A stretch of 45,296 bases of DNA from contig WQXK01000001.1 of assembly GCA_009784845.1 (NCBI GenBank), positions 1 through 45,296 of the forward strand, written 5' to 3'. The notes below the pieces were generated by a model. That model searched no databases and was not told the DNA's origin. It was given only the letters and a program-made list of their open reading frames with translations. Position numbers and translations under genes: made by a program. Positions 14,987 through 23,209 of the stretch are shown here, piece after piece. Numbering within the stretch: position 1 is the stretch's first letter; each line of letters begins with the position of its first letter. This DNA comes from Dehalococcoidia bacterium (GTDB lineage Bacteria > Chloroflexota > Dehalococcoidia > Dehalococcoidales > UBA1222).

Positions 14987-15898
14987 ATGCAGCGCGTCGT
15001 AACAATCATAGGACCAACAGGGGTCGGCAAAAGCGCACTGGCGCTTAAGCTGGCAGGTGCTCTTAAAGCTGAAATTATCAGCGCCGACAGCCGACAAATA
15101 TACCGTTCGCTGGATATCGGCACGGCTAAGGCGACTAAAGCCGAGCAGGAGCTGGTCCGGCATCACCTAATCGATATTGTTGCACCAGACGAGGATTTCA
15201 GCTTGGCGCAATACCAGCAGATGGCATATCAGGCTATAGATGACATAAATGCACGACATAAACTGCCGTTATTGGTCGGCGGAAGCGGACTATATGTATG
15301 GGCTGTGCTTGAGGGTTGGCAAATCCCGAAGGTAGCACCCGACGCAGCGCTGCGTCGCGAGCTTGAGGCGCGTGCCGCAAGCGGTGAGGCAGCGCAACTC
15401 TATGCCGAATTGCAGCAATTGGATAGCGAGGCGGCTGCGCGCATTGACCCGCGCAACGTAAGACGCGTCATACGCGCGCTTGAAATAGGGCACCAGCCGC
15501 AAAAGAACGCCCCCCCGTCTAAGGTCACGCCATCTTTTGAGCAGATGGTCATTGGGCTGACCTGTCCGCGTGATGCGCTTTACAACCGCATTGACAAGCG
15601 TGTGGATATAATGTTGCAGCAGGGGCTGACAGATGAGGTCAGGAGGCTTTTGGAGCGGGGATATAAGGCAGACCTCCCGGCCATGTCAGGCATTGGATAC
15701 CGCCAGATGGTGGCTTTCCTGAATGGCAAGGTTAGCCAAGAAGAGGCCGTGCAGCAAATTAAATTCGAGAGCCACGGGCTGGCGCGGCAGCAATATAACT
15801 GGTTCAGCCTAAAAAATGCTACAATACATTGGTTTAATGTCACAGAGGACTACTACGAGCGTGCGTTTGTGGCAGTCAGTGAATTTATAAATAAGTAA
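14987..15898 (+). CDS. miaA: tRNA dimethylallyltransferase
   Basis: MiaA adds an isopentenyl-type group to A37 of tRNAs reading UNN codons. The 303-aa protein has the P-loop GPTGVGKSA (9-17), DSRQIY (34-39), the LVGGSGLY loop, RIDPRNVRRVIRALE and the late motif MSGIGYRQM. It follows tpiA by 21 nt and precedes dapF by 10 nt. Its substrate DMAPP comes from the pathway begun by dxs in the same cluster. Confidence 0.96.
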   Translation: MQRVVTIIGPTGVGKSALALKLAGALKAEIISADSRQIYRSLDIGTAKATKAEQELVRHHLIDIVAPDEDFSLAQYQQMAYQAIDDINARHKLPLLVGGSGLYVWAVLEGWQIPKVAPDAALRRELEARAASGEAAQLYAELQQLDSEAAARIDPRNVRRVIRALEIGHQPQKNAPPSKVTPSFEQMVIGLTCPRDALYNRIDKRVDIMLQQGLTDEVRRLLERGYKADLPAMSGIGYRQMVAFLNGKVSQEEAVQQIKFESHGLARQQYNWFSLKNATIHWFNVTEDYYERAFVAVSEFINK

Positions 15899-15908
15899 GG
15901 TTTTACAA

Positions 15909-16754
15909 ATGCGTTTCACAAAACTACAGGGACTTGGCAACGATTTTGTATTGCTGGACGGCAGAGGCAATGAGCGCGACTGGGCACGGTTGGCTGTCGC
16001 AATGTGCCGCCAGCACTTCGGGATCGGCTCTGACGGATTGCTCGTATTGCAGGAATCCGAGAAGGCTGATTTCCTCATGCGCATGTTCAACCCTGACGGG
16101 ACGGAATCCGAGGCTTGCGGCAACGGATTGCGCTGTTTTGTACGCTATTTGGCAGACAATGTTGTAAAGGACGGCACCAAAAAGCTCAAAATTGAAACGT
16201 TGGCAGGCATACGCCAAACCAAGCTCATCGAGGACGGCGATTTAATCCAAGTCGCCATGGGGCAGCCCGAGTTCAGTCTGTCGGCCATTCCGGTGGCAGC
16301 AGGTACCGCCAGCGGTAAAACGTTTGACATAATGACGGGTGATTGGCCGCTGGACGTGCACGGGCGCCGCTTAATGCTTAATTTTGTTTCCATGGGAAAC
16401 CCGCACGCTGTGTATTTCACTGACGAGCCGGTGAATGATTTCCCGCTTGAGGACATCGGACATATCGTGGCAACGCATCCATTATTTCCGAAAGGTGCCA
16501 ATTTTGAGGTCGCGCGCGCGCTAGACAGTCATAAAATTGAGATGCGCGTATGGGAACGCGGAGCAAGGGAAACCCTTGCCTGCGGCAGTGGCGCCTGTGC
16601 TGTTGCCGTCGCCGCTCAACTTAGAGGATTATGCGCCGACAAAGTGGAAATCCTACTCCCCGGAGGCTGTGCCTGCGTAGAGTGGAGTAAGGGCCAAGAC
16701 GTTCTGCTTACCGGTCCGGCAGAGGTGGTTTTCAGCGGTGAATGGCCGGAATAA
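15909..16754 (+). CDS. dapF: Diaminopimelate epimerase
   Basis: DapF converts LL- to meso-diaminopimelate for lysine synthesis, and for cell walls where present. The 281-aa protein has the N-terminal GLGNDFVLLD. Both catalytic cysteines are present: C70 in EACGNGLRCF and C225 in ACGSGAC. It stands 35 nt before dapL, whose product is its substrate. Confidence 0.97.
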   Translation: MRFTKLQGLGNDFVLLDGRGNERDWARLAVAMCRQHFGIGSDGLLVLQESEKADFLMRMFNPDGTESEACGNGLRCFVRYLADNVVKDGTKKLKIETLAGIRQTKLIEDGDLIQVAMGQPEFSLSAIPVAAGTASGKTFDIMTGDWPLDVHGRRLMLNFVSMGNPHAVYFTDEPVNDFPLEDIGHIVATHPLFPKGANFEVARALDSHKIEMRVWERGARETLACGSGACAVAVAAQLRGLCADKVEILLPGGCACVEWSKGQDVLLTGPAEVVFSGEWPE

Positions 16755-16789
16755 CACGCTTACAAAGCATGTAATAGGAGCATATATAT

Positions 16790-17977
16790 ATGAAATTATC
16801 ACAACGTTTGGATCAGCTGGCACCTTACCTTTTCGTGGAAATCAATAAAAAAATCGCTGAGAAACGTGCCCGCGGGGAGGAGGTTATCAGCTTCGGCATA
16901 GGAGATCCGGATATTCCCACGCCGGACAATGTCATAGAGAAGCTGTGCAGTGCAGCACGCGAGCCGGCTAACCACCGCTACCCCGAAACAGAGGGACTTC
17001 CTGCCCTGCGGCAGGCGATGGCAGCATGGTATCACAGGCGCTTCGGCGTGACGCTTGATCCGAACAGTGAGGTGTTGCCTCTCATCGGCTCCAAGGAAGG
17101 CATCGGGCATATATCTTTCTGTCTGATTGATACGGGTGACGTAGCATTGGTGCCTGATCCGGCTTATCCGGTTTACTCCGTCAGCACCAAGCTTGCCGGT
17201 GGGGAGCCGTACTATCTTCCGTTAAAGGAGGAGAACGCCTTTTTGCCGGCTCTCGACGACATTCCGGCTGAGGTTTTGGCACGCTCAAAGGTGTTGTGGC
17301 TAAACTATCCCAACAACCCGACAGGTGCCACAGCCGACGTGGATTTCTTCAAGCGCGCTGTTGAGTTTGCTGCCAAACACAACCTTGCCATCTGCCACGA
17401 TAACCCATACTCCGAGGTTGCCTATGACGGCTACAAGCCTGTAAGCTTCCTTCAGGCAGACGGGGCAAGAGGTGTTGGCGTGGAATTCCACTCACTCTCC
17501 AAAAGCTATAACATGACCGGCTGGCGTATTGGCATGGCGGTTGGCAACGCCGGTATGATTGATGCATTAAAGAGGTTTAAATCGAACCTCGACTCCGGCA
17601 TTCCGCAGGCTATCCAGTACGCTGCCATAGAGGCACTCAGCGGTCCGCAGGATGCCATCGCTGCCCATAACACTATTTACCAGCGCCGCCGCGACCTTGT
17701 AACAGACGTACTTAACGACATAGGCTGCCAGGTATATACGCCCAAAGCCAGCCTATATGTTTGGGCCAAAGTACCGCCGGGGCATACGTCGCTTGAGTTT
17801 TCCACGGACCTGCTTGAGCAGGTTGGCGTGCTGGTCATACCAGGCACGGGGTACGGTCCCAGTGGCGAGGGTTTTGTAAGGCTGTCACTGACGCTGCATG
17901 ATGCTGCGCTGGTAAAGGCTCTTTCCAAGCTGTCGTCATGGCAGGATAGCCATAACCGTTTTAAGTCTAAACACTAA
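16790..17977 (+). CDS. dapL: LL-diaminopimelate aminotransferase
   Basis: DapL transfers an amino group from glutamate to tetrahydrodipicolinate, giving LL-DAP in one step and bypassing the succinylase or acetylase route. The 395-aa class I PLP enzyme shows FGIGDPDIPTP (35-45), LNYPNNPTGA (171-180), CHDNPYSE and the PLP lysine K238 in SLSKSYNMTGWRIG. A TAGGAG site precedes ATG 16790 by about 10 nt. The match in order and sequence to DapL rather than a generic aminotransferase is supported by the adjacent dapF. Confidence 0.94.
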   Translation: MKLSQRLDQLAPYLFVEINKKIAEKRARGEEVISFGIGDPDIPTPDNVIEKLCSAAREPANHRYPETEGLPALRQAMAAWYHRRFGVTLDPNSEVLPLIGSKEGIGHISFCLIDTGDVALVPDPAYPVYSVSTKLAGGEPYYLPLKEENAFLPALDDIPAEVLARSKVLWLNYPNNPTGATADVDFFKRAVEFAAKHNLAICHDNPYSEVAYDGYKPVSFLQADGARGVGVEFHSLSKSYNMTGWRIGMAVGNAGMIDALKRFKSNLDSGIPQAIQYAAIEALSGPQDAIAAHNTIYQRRRDLVTDVLNDIGCQVYTPKASLYVWAKVPPGHTSLEFSTDLLEQVGVLVIPGTGYGPSGEGFVRLSLTLHDAALVKALSKLSSWQDSHNRFKSKH

Positions 17978-17990
17978 GAGGCATAACACT

Positions 17991-19169
17991 ATATCCAAAA
18001 CATTTTTCAATACCAAGGCTGCTGTTGAAAAAGCATTCCTTGTAGGGGTAGATACAGGCTCACGCGACGGCTGGACAGAGGAAGAGTCGCTGGAGGAGTT
18101 GGCACAGCTGGCAAAAACGGCCGGATCTCAGGTATCAGGGCGTTTGATTCAAAAGCTGGACATGCCGCATTACGTTACCTATTTGGGCAAAGGAAAACTG
18201 GATGAGTTGGTTCACAAGCGGCAGAGCGCCGACTGGGACCTGATCATTTTCGATGATGAACTTTCTCCAAGGCAGCAGACCACGCTTGAGCACATGCTAA
18301 AAATCAAAATCATTGACCGCGTGGCTTTGATTTTGGATATTTTTGCCCGCCACGCCCATACGCGCGAAGGCAAGCTTCAGGTTGAGCTTGCGCAGCACCA
18401 GTATCTGATGCCGCGCCTGTCAGGGCAATGGAGCCATCTGGAGCGTCTGGGAGGCGGTATCGGCACGCGCGGACCTGGTGAGTCACAGCTTGAAACGGAC
18501 AAACGACTAATCCGCAATAAAATCAGCAAACTTAAAAAGGAACTGCGTGAAGTGCGCAAGCATCGCATGCTCTATCGCGACAAACGCCGCAGCAGCGGTA
18601 TACCCATAGTAGCCCTTGTAGGTTATACCAACACCGGCAAAAGCACGCTGCTCAATGCGCTAAGCCAGGCAGGCGTGATGGCAGAGAATAAGCTATTTGC
18701 CACACTTGACCCTACCACCAAACGGCTGACTCTTCCTGACCTGAGCACAATATTGCTTTCTGATACCATCGGTTTTATTCGTAAGCTGCCCACCACATTG
18801 GTGGAGGCGTTCAGCGCAACGCTGGAGGAGTTGGTCGAGGCCACTGTGCTACTGCACGTCGTGGATATGACTTCACATAACGCTGCAGAACAAAATTCGG
18901 TGGTGGAGGGCATTTTAGGCGATTTAAAACTTGAGAACAAACCGCGCCTGACTGTCCTGAATAAAATTGATATGCTGCTGGATAAAAATGAAAGCTGGGA
19001 TGAGGCGAAGGCACTGGAGTTTTTATCGGATATGGCAGGTGAAAACGACAACACCGTCCTGATATCAGCCGAAAAGAAATGGGGGCTGAAAAAGATAACC
19101 CAAAAAATTAGTGTGCAAGTCGCACAAGCCCATAAAAGTGATGCGGAACAGTCCGTGCTTCCGCCGTAA
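17991..19169 (+). CDS. hflX: HflX-type ribosome-associated GTPase, apparent AUA start
   Basis: HflX binds the 50S subunit and rescues or splits stalled ribosomes. It has the HflX-specific GGIGTRGPGESQLE (about 155-168), a long helical linker, the P-loop GYTNTGKS (about 211-218), DTIGFIRKLP, NKIDML and a final SAEKKWG. The first ordinary start in frame is a TTG at 18099, but it would remove the conserved KAFLVGVDTGSRDGW segment. The frame is open upstream and reads [ATA]SKTFFNTKAAVEKAFLVG, with AAGAGG 9 nt before ATA 17991 and no ATG, GTG or TTG between. ATA is probably a mutated ATG. If unusable, the protein would be shortened or poorly made. Confidence 0.85.
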   Translation: MSKTFFNTKAAVEKAFLVGVDTGSRDGWTEEESLEELAQLAKTAGSQVSGRLIQKLDMPHYVTYLGKGKLDELVHKRQSADWDLIIFDDELSPRQQTTLEHMLKIKIIDRVALILDIFARHAHTREGKLQVELAQHQYLMPRLSGQWSHLERLGGGIGTRGPGESQLETDKRLIRNKISKLKKELREVRKHRMLYRDKRRSSGIPIVALVGYTNTGKSTLLNALSQAGVMAENKLFATLDPTTKRLTLPDLSTILLSDTIGFIRKLPTTLVEAFSATLEELVEATVLLHVVDMTSHNAAEQNSVVEGILGDLKLENKPRLTVLNKIDMLLDKNESWDEAKALEFLSDMAGENDNTVLISAEKKWGLKKITQKISVQVAQAHKSDAEQSVLPP

Positions 19170-19189
19170 AATTCAATTTGGGGATGAAA

Positions 19190-20023
19190 ATGATAAATAA
19201 GAACGAAATTCAAGAACAGATTGTTTGTGCCGTTGATGCCGCCAAAAGGACAAATCCTTTGGTCGGGTCCGTCACAAACTCGGTAACCATCAACTTTGTG
19301 GCAAATGCACAGCTTGCCGTCGGCGGCTCGGCCGCCATGGTGTATCTGGATGATGAAGGGGAATTCCTGGCGGGGGTGGGAGGTGCTTTCTATATAAACA
19401 TCGGCACCATCCTTCCTCTCTACGAGCAGTCATTACCCCATATCGCCAGGAAACTGCACGAGTTCGGCAAACCCTGGGTTTTGGACCCTGTAGCTGTCGG
19501 CATCGGGACGCTTAGAAGCAGCATACTGACGCAATTTAAGGCATATAAGCCCAGTATAATCCGCGGTAATGCATCGGAGATTATAGCGCTGGCTGGTTTG
19601 TGGGGGCTTGATAAAGCCACAAAGTCCAATGTCCGCGGCGTTGACTCAACCGACGCTGTCACCTCTGCAAAAGCGTCGGCGATTGCGTTGGCTAAATGGA
19701 CGGGCGGTGCTGTGGCTGTGTCCGGTGCGACCGATTTGGTCACAGACGGCTCAGTGGTGGTTTTCTCTCACGGTGGCTCGCATTACTTTGAGAAAATAAC
19801 CGGCGCAGGCTGCTCGCTGGGCGGCGTAGCTGCCATATATGCTGCGGTGGCAACCCCGTTTGTTGCGGCACTTTGCGCAAGCGCAATCTGCAATTTGGCG
19901 GGGCAACGCGCCGAACAAAAAGCCGCAGGACCTGGAAGTTTTCAAAGCGAGTTTCTTGACGAACTGTATAAAGCAACGCCTGAGGATGTTGCAAATAACC
20001 ATTTTGAAATTGAGGAGATTTGA
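19190..20023 (+). CDS. thiM: Hydroxyethylthiazole kinase
   Basis: ThiM phosphorylates salvaged 4-methyl-5-hydroxyethylthiazole for thiamine synthesis. The 277-aa ribokinase-fold protein shows LVGSVTNSVTINFVANAQLA, KPWVLDPVAVGIG, IRGNASEIIAL, VAVSGATDLVTDG and the ATP-site motif ITGAGCSLGG. ATG 19190 is chosen because GGGG lies 7 nt upstream; ATG 19184 is too close to it. It starts 20 nt after hflX and no TPP riboswitch precedes it. The TGA stop here shows that UGA is a normal stop in this genome. Confidence 0.95.
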   Translation: MINKNEIQEQIVCAVDAAKRTNPLVGSVTNSVTINFVANAQLAVGGSAAMVYLDDEGEFLAGVGGAFYINIGTILPLYEQSLPHIARKLHEFGKPWVLDPVAVGIGTLRSSILTQFKAYKPSIIRGNASEIIALAGLWGLDKATKSNVRGVDSTDAVTSAKASAIALAKWTGGAVAVSGATDLVTDGSVVVFSHGGSHYFEKITGAGCSLGGVAAIYAAVATPFVAALCASAICNLAGQRAEQKAAGPGSFQSEFLDELYKATPEDVANNHFEIEEI

Positions 20024-20024
20024 C

Positions 20025-20330
20025 ATGAACACATTAGTCGCAGTTGCCATTGCACCGGTTGGGGTTGGAGATGAGCTTGCACGTGAGGTGGCAGAAGTCG
20101 TTCGGGTAATCCGTAACTCCGGTCTGCCGAATCGGACCACCTCTATGTTTACCGAGATTGAAGGCGAATGGGACGATGTTATGCGCGTGGTAAAGGACGC
20201 AACATTTGTACTGGCACAGAAAGGTATCCGCACAGAGGTCGTGCTGAAAGCCGACATTCGCCCCGGTTTTAGCAATATGCTTGACATAAAGATTGAGAAA
20301 TTAAACAGTATTTTGGATGAAAAGCACTAA
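20025..20330 (+). CDS. MTH1187/UPF0045-family thiamine-binding protein
   Basis: The 101-aa protein has the pattern of this ferredoxin-like family: VAVAIAPVGVGDELAREVAEVV, then LPNRTTSMFTEIEGEWDDVM and a C-terminal VVLKADIRPG. Members bind thiamine and are thought to buffer or deliver it, but a precise role is not settled. It begins 1 nt after the thiM stop with its ribosome site in the thiM end, and overlaps thiE, so it is translationally coupled in a thiamine operon. Confidence 0.85.
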   Translation: MNTLVAVAIAPVGVGDELAREVAEVVRVIRNSGLPNRTTSMFTEIEGEWDDVMRVVKDATFVLAQKGIRTEVVLKADIRPGFSNMLDIKIEKLNSILDEKH

Positions 20331-21036
20331 TAATATGCGTAATAGTTTTGATATTTCGGCATATTTTGTGGTCGGACCCGAAAGTACAAAGGGCAGACCC
20401 GTGGCGTCAATAATCAAAGACGTTGTAGAGGCGGGGTTTACATGCATTCAAATCCGTTCCAAAACAGCGTCAGCACGTGAGATGATTGCGCTGGTGCGGC
20501 AATCAGCCGATATTATTGCCGATGCCGGCAGATCCAACGAAGTGACGCTGCTGGTTGATGACCGGCTTGATGTCGTTTTAGCTGCAAGGGAGCAGGGAAC
20601 TAAAGTAGATGGAATCCACGTCGGGCAATCTGATATACCGGTTGAGGTATGCCGTAAGTATCTGGGAGATAACGCCGTTATAGGGTTGTCGGCCAAAACC
20701 ACCGAGTTGTTTGACTACGTTCAAACAGCAGATGTTAGTCAAATTGACTACTTTGGAGCAGGGCCACTTCATGAAACGCCTACCAAACCTGATTGCGGTG
20801 CAGGCGCAGATGGTAAAATACTCACCAGAAGCTTTGATGACATTACCAGACTGGTAAAACTCAGCCCAATTCCGGTTGTTGTGGGGGGCGGGGTCAAACT
20901 GGCAGATATTCCACAACTCGCCAGAACGGGCGTTGGGGGGTTCTTTGTGGTATCAGCTATATCCGAGGCCGACGAGCCAAAAGCAGAAGCTGAAAAGCTA
21001 ATTGAGGCGTGGCAAGCAAACAGCAAGATATCTTAG
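20317..21036 (+). CDS. thiE: Thiamine-phosphate synthase
   Basis: ThiE joins HMP-pyrophosphate and thiazole phosphate to thiamine phosphate. The 239-aa TIM barrel shows CIQIRSKTASAREM, LVDDRLDVVLAA, GIHVGQSDIP, IGLSAKTTE, DYFGAGPLHETPTKPD and the phosphate loop VVVGGGVKLADI. ATG 20317 overlaps the preceding gene by 14 nt; ATG 20335 is an alternative start. With thiM it makes a salvage route; no de novo thiC or thiG is in the window. Confidence 0.94.
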   Translation: MKSTNNMRNSFDISAYFVVGPESTKGRPVASIIKDVVEAGFTCIQIRSKTASAREMIALVRQSADIIADAGRSNEVTLLVDDRLDVVLAAREQGTKVDGIHVGQSDIPVEVCRKYLGDNAVIGLSAKTTELFDYVQTADVSQIDYFGAGPLHETPTKPDCGAGADGKILTRSFDDITRLVKLSPIPVVVGGGVKLADIPQLARTGVGGFFVVSAISEADEPKAEAEKLIEAWQANSKIS

Positions 21037-21174
21037 GCTGTTATTTTGTCGTCTTATATCATGGGAATCGTGACAATGGGACAGAATTAGCTTTGAAAAG
21101 GGCTTAAAAAAGGTTCAGCGATACCAAGACGATACTGATAATTATTTTTAGCCATGAAAGACGCTCAATCAAAC

Positions 21175-21328
21175 GGGCATCTTTTTTATGCCCACAAGGT
21201 AGCTTTCGTCGGCCTGCCCGACAAAGTACCAGATTGGGTCATACGCTCACTTTTTGGGAGCGTATGGTATCGGTGGAATAGGGTTTCCAAAGGGACACCC
21301 TTTGGCACATTGGCTTCTGCAAGAAGTC
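21175..21328. repeat. Array of five consecutive stem-loops, function unknown
   Basis: Within 154 bp there are five hairpins. They are GGGCAT/ATGCCC (21175-21193), GTCGG/CCGAC (21208-21222), CATACGCTC/GAGCGTATG (21240-21266), CCAAAGGG/CCCTTTGG (21287-21305) and GGCTTCT/AGAAGTC with one wobble (21312-21328). The stems do not share sequence, so this is not a tandem repeat. They fill most of the 384-nt gap between thiE and the lipoprotein gene. A weak GATAAT -10 box lies just upstream at 21137. It could be a structured RNA or an element remnant. Confidence 0.6.
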
Positions 21329-21420
21329 TAGTGTGTTATGTTATGCTTTTCTTCCTGAAAGTATTTTACCTCAGCTTTACATGCTGCATGCTAAATTTCC
21401 AAAATAGCTGGGGGGTTGCA

Positions 21421-21804
21421 ATGAAAAACAATGTTTTCAATGTAGTTATTTTGGTGTTAACTTTGATATCAACAGGGTGTGGTATTATAAGTAGTATTGG
21501 TGCGCCTATGTTTAACGCAAAAATTCTTGAAATCAATGGGGATTCTGTTATTGTTGAACCTGTAGATGGAGAAGATATTTTACGTTCCTGCGACAGATTA
21601 TGTTTTAGCTCAATAAATCTTGCTAAACTGGATATAGCTATTGGCGATATAGTTTCCATAACATATAATGGAGCTGTAAGAGAAACCTACCCTGGTCAGA
21701 TAGACGTAATAAAGTGGTCACTTCATGAGAAATCTCTGCCCATATCTTCAAAACTGGCCTTGCCCCCGATCGTTGCTCCAATTTCAAAGTCAGTAATAAT
21801 ATAA
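21421..21804 (+). CDS. Small secreted lipoprotein (127 aa), unknown function
   Basis: The start ATG follows GGGG closely and gives MKNNVFNVVILVLTLISTGC, a lipoprotein signal peptide with the modified cysteine at 20. The mature part (FNAKILEINGDSVIVEPVDG, LAKLDIAIGDIVSITYNG, YPGQIDVIKW) looks like a small beta-barrel, similar to uncharacterised lipoproteins with a GDxVxxxYNG-xxETYPxQ pattern. An upstream extension to 21154 in the same frame is rejected because it crosses the stem-loop array and lacks coding character. It converges on the antitoxin-like gene. Confidence 0.8.
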   Translation: MKNNVFNVVILVLTLISTGCGIISSIGAPMFNAKILEINGDSVIVEPVDGEDILRSCDRLCFSSINLAKLDIAIGDIVSITYNGAVRETYPGQIDVIKWSLHEKSLPISSKLALPPIVAPISKSVII

Positions 21805-21855
21805 ACTAAATTTGAAAGAGGTGGTAGCAATGTCGAGGAAAAACTACACCGCTGT

Positions 21856-22095
21856 TTACGCCAGCACTTTTTCTGACTTCTTAACTGATTGTAAAAGGCG
21901 GTTTACTTCTGCATGTATAGCAGGGTCAACAGGTTCTTTAAGCCTAGACTCTACAAATTCGGCTTCCTTGCGAATATACTCACAGATTTCTGCTACAGTC
22001 ATGCCTTTCTGCATTTCGTAATGCCACTCTCTGATTTTATGGATATCTACAATCGTAAAAGCAGGGCTTATTTCTGGCATTGGCACATTAATCAT
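21856..22095 (-). CDS. Antitoxin-like protein paired with the PIN gene (79 aa)
   Basis: The product reads MINVPMPEISPAFTIVDIHK, then IREWHYEMQKGMTVAEICEY and ends with a LLQSVKKSEK tail. Its start overlaps the end of the PIN reading frame by 8 nt and has AGGAG upstream inside that gene, the coupling typical of toxin-antitoxin pairs. It is paralogous to 3077-3310. No DNA-binding fold is obvious, so autoregulation by this protein is uncertain. Confidence 0.72.
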   Translation of the reverse strand: MINVPMPEISPAFTIVDIHKIREWHYEMQKGMTVAEICEYIRKEAEFVESRLKEPVDPAIHAEVNRLLQSVKKSEKVLA

Positions 22096-22573
22096 CACTA
22101 AAATCTCCTGAAACGAGCATCGAAGGTGTACAAATCATAATATCTTTAAACCCCTCCGATGCTGAAATCACTTTTGTGCCTCGAATTGTTTTAGCATTTA
22201 CCATATGGCGAAAATTCCAAGACACAATAATGTCGCAATTGGACATCAGTGCAGCAGCGATATGACGGCAATCATTAACGCTCTTGCTTGTTCAAACCCC
22301 GAATTCAATGAACTTACTTGCAAGGTTGATTAAGTCCTTGCTTGGTTCAACTTGAGCATACTTGATTCGTTGGAGAAAGTCCATAAGAATACTTAATTTA
22401 GGTTCTTGACACCTTGCCAACTCATCAAATACAACTCGCGACAGCACGATGTCGTACTCTCCGTCCAGTATATGAGCCCAAAGTTGCAAGGAATGCGCCA
22501 TCATAATCGGCTCGTCAGGTTCATTCAAGTGACTGATGTACGATGAATCAAGGTATAATCTCTGTTTTCTCAT
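22088..22573 (-). pseudogene. PIN-domain toxin gene interrupted by an in-frame TGA
   Basis: The frame starts MRKQRLYLDSSYISHL with the first PIN acidic residue D9, then VVFDELARC, and stops at TGA (22292-22294) after KFIEFGV. The same frame continues without a shift to TSKSVNDCRHIAAALMSN, then DIIVSWNFRHMVN and GFKDIMICTPSML before TAA. The second half contains the remaining PIN acidic and WNF-H motifs. Related proteins that I recall carry a Leu at the TGA position, one base away from TTA. Full length would be about 160 aa. A GTG nine nt upstream is an alternative start. Truncated before its active site is complete, the toxin should be inactive unless the stop is read through. Confidence 0.8.
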
Positions 22574-22607
22574 CTTACTCACATTTTACTATTATATATG
22601 TGTTAAT

Positions 22608-22626
22608 TCAACTAGTCGCTAGTTGA
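22608..22626. promoter_or_regulatory. Inverted repeat upstream of the PIN gene, possible operator
   Basis: TCAACTAG and CTAGTTGA flank TCG. It lies about 11 nt upstream of a TATAAT (22591-22596, minus strand) that precedes the PIN gene, the place where toxin-antitoxin operons bind their repressor. It is independent of the window-wide palindrome. Confidence 0.45.
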
Positions 22627-22670
22627 TGATTACATTAACAATGCAACGCGTTGCATTGTTAATGTAATCA
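22627..22670. other. Dyad centre of the inverted duplication
   Basis: The two arms meet base to base between 22648 and 22649, in GCAACG|CGTTGC, without loop or filler. There is no gene in the 150 bp between the two divergent PIN copies; only the mirrored promoter and operator elements lie there. Confidence 0.95.
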
Positions 22671-22689
22671 TCAACTAGCGACTAGTTGA
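22671..22689. promoter_or_regulatory. Inverted repeat upstream of the PIN gene (arm 2)
   Basis: TCAACTAG-CGA-CTAGTTGA, mirror of 22608-22626; a TATAAT follows at 22701-22706 on the plus strand. Confidence 0.45.
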
Positions 22690-22723
22690 ATTAACACATA
22701 TATAATAGTAAAATGTGAGTAAG

Positions 22724-23209
22724 ATGAGAAAACAGAGATTATACCTTGATTCATCGTACATCAGTCACTTGAATGAACCTGACGAGCCGATTATGATGGC
22801 GCATTCCTTGCAACTTTGGGCTCATATACTGGACGGAGAGTACGACATCGTGCTGTCGCGAGTTGTATTTGATGAGTTGGCAAGGTGTCAAGAACCTAAA
22901 TTAAGTATTCTTATGGACTTTCTCCAACGAATCAAGTATGCTCAAGTTGAACCAAGCAAGGACTTAATCAACCTTGCAAGTAAGTTCATTGAATTCGGGG
23001 TTTGAACAAGCAAGAGCGTTAATGATTGCCGTCATATCGCTGCTGCACTGATGTCCAATTGCGACATTATTGTGTCTTGGAATTTTCGCCATATGGTAAA
23101 TGCTAAAACAATTCGAGGCACAAAAGTGATTTCAGCATCGGAGGGGTTTAAAGATATTATGATTTGTACACCTTCGATGCTCGTTTCAGGAGATTTTAGT
23201 GATGATTAA
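22724..23209 (+). pseudogene. PIN-domain toxin gene with in-frame TGA (arm 2 copy)
   Basis: Mirror of 22088-22573. Here the TGA is at 23003-23005, between FIEFGV and TSKSVNDCRH in one frame, and the TAA at 23207-23209 overlaps the antitoxin start. Both arms carry the identical nonsense codon. Confidence 0.8.

Noticed and set aside
18099..18101. TTG start for hflX
   Set aside because: It removes about 36 residues including the conserved FLVGVDTGSRDGW segment, and AAGAGG is placed for 17991 instead.
19170..19189. TPP riboswitch upstream of thiM
   Set aside because: The gap to hflX is only 20 nt and no CUGAGA core is present.
21154..21420. N-terminal extension of the lipoprotein frame back to 21154
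   Set aside because: It crosses the stem-loop array, has no ribosome site, and would bury the obvious lipoprotein signal peptide that starts at 21421.
22292..22294. Selenocysteine or recoded UGA in the PIN gene
   Set aside because: No SECIS-like hairpin was evident just downstream, related proteins that I recall have Leu here, and UGA terminates thiM normally.
22627..22670. The central palindrome as a replication terminator or recombination site
   Set aside because: Its symmetry is just the centre of the window-wide inversion, so it is not independent evidence for a site.
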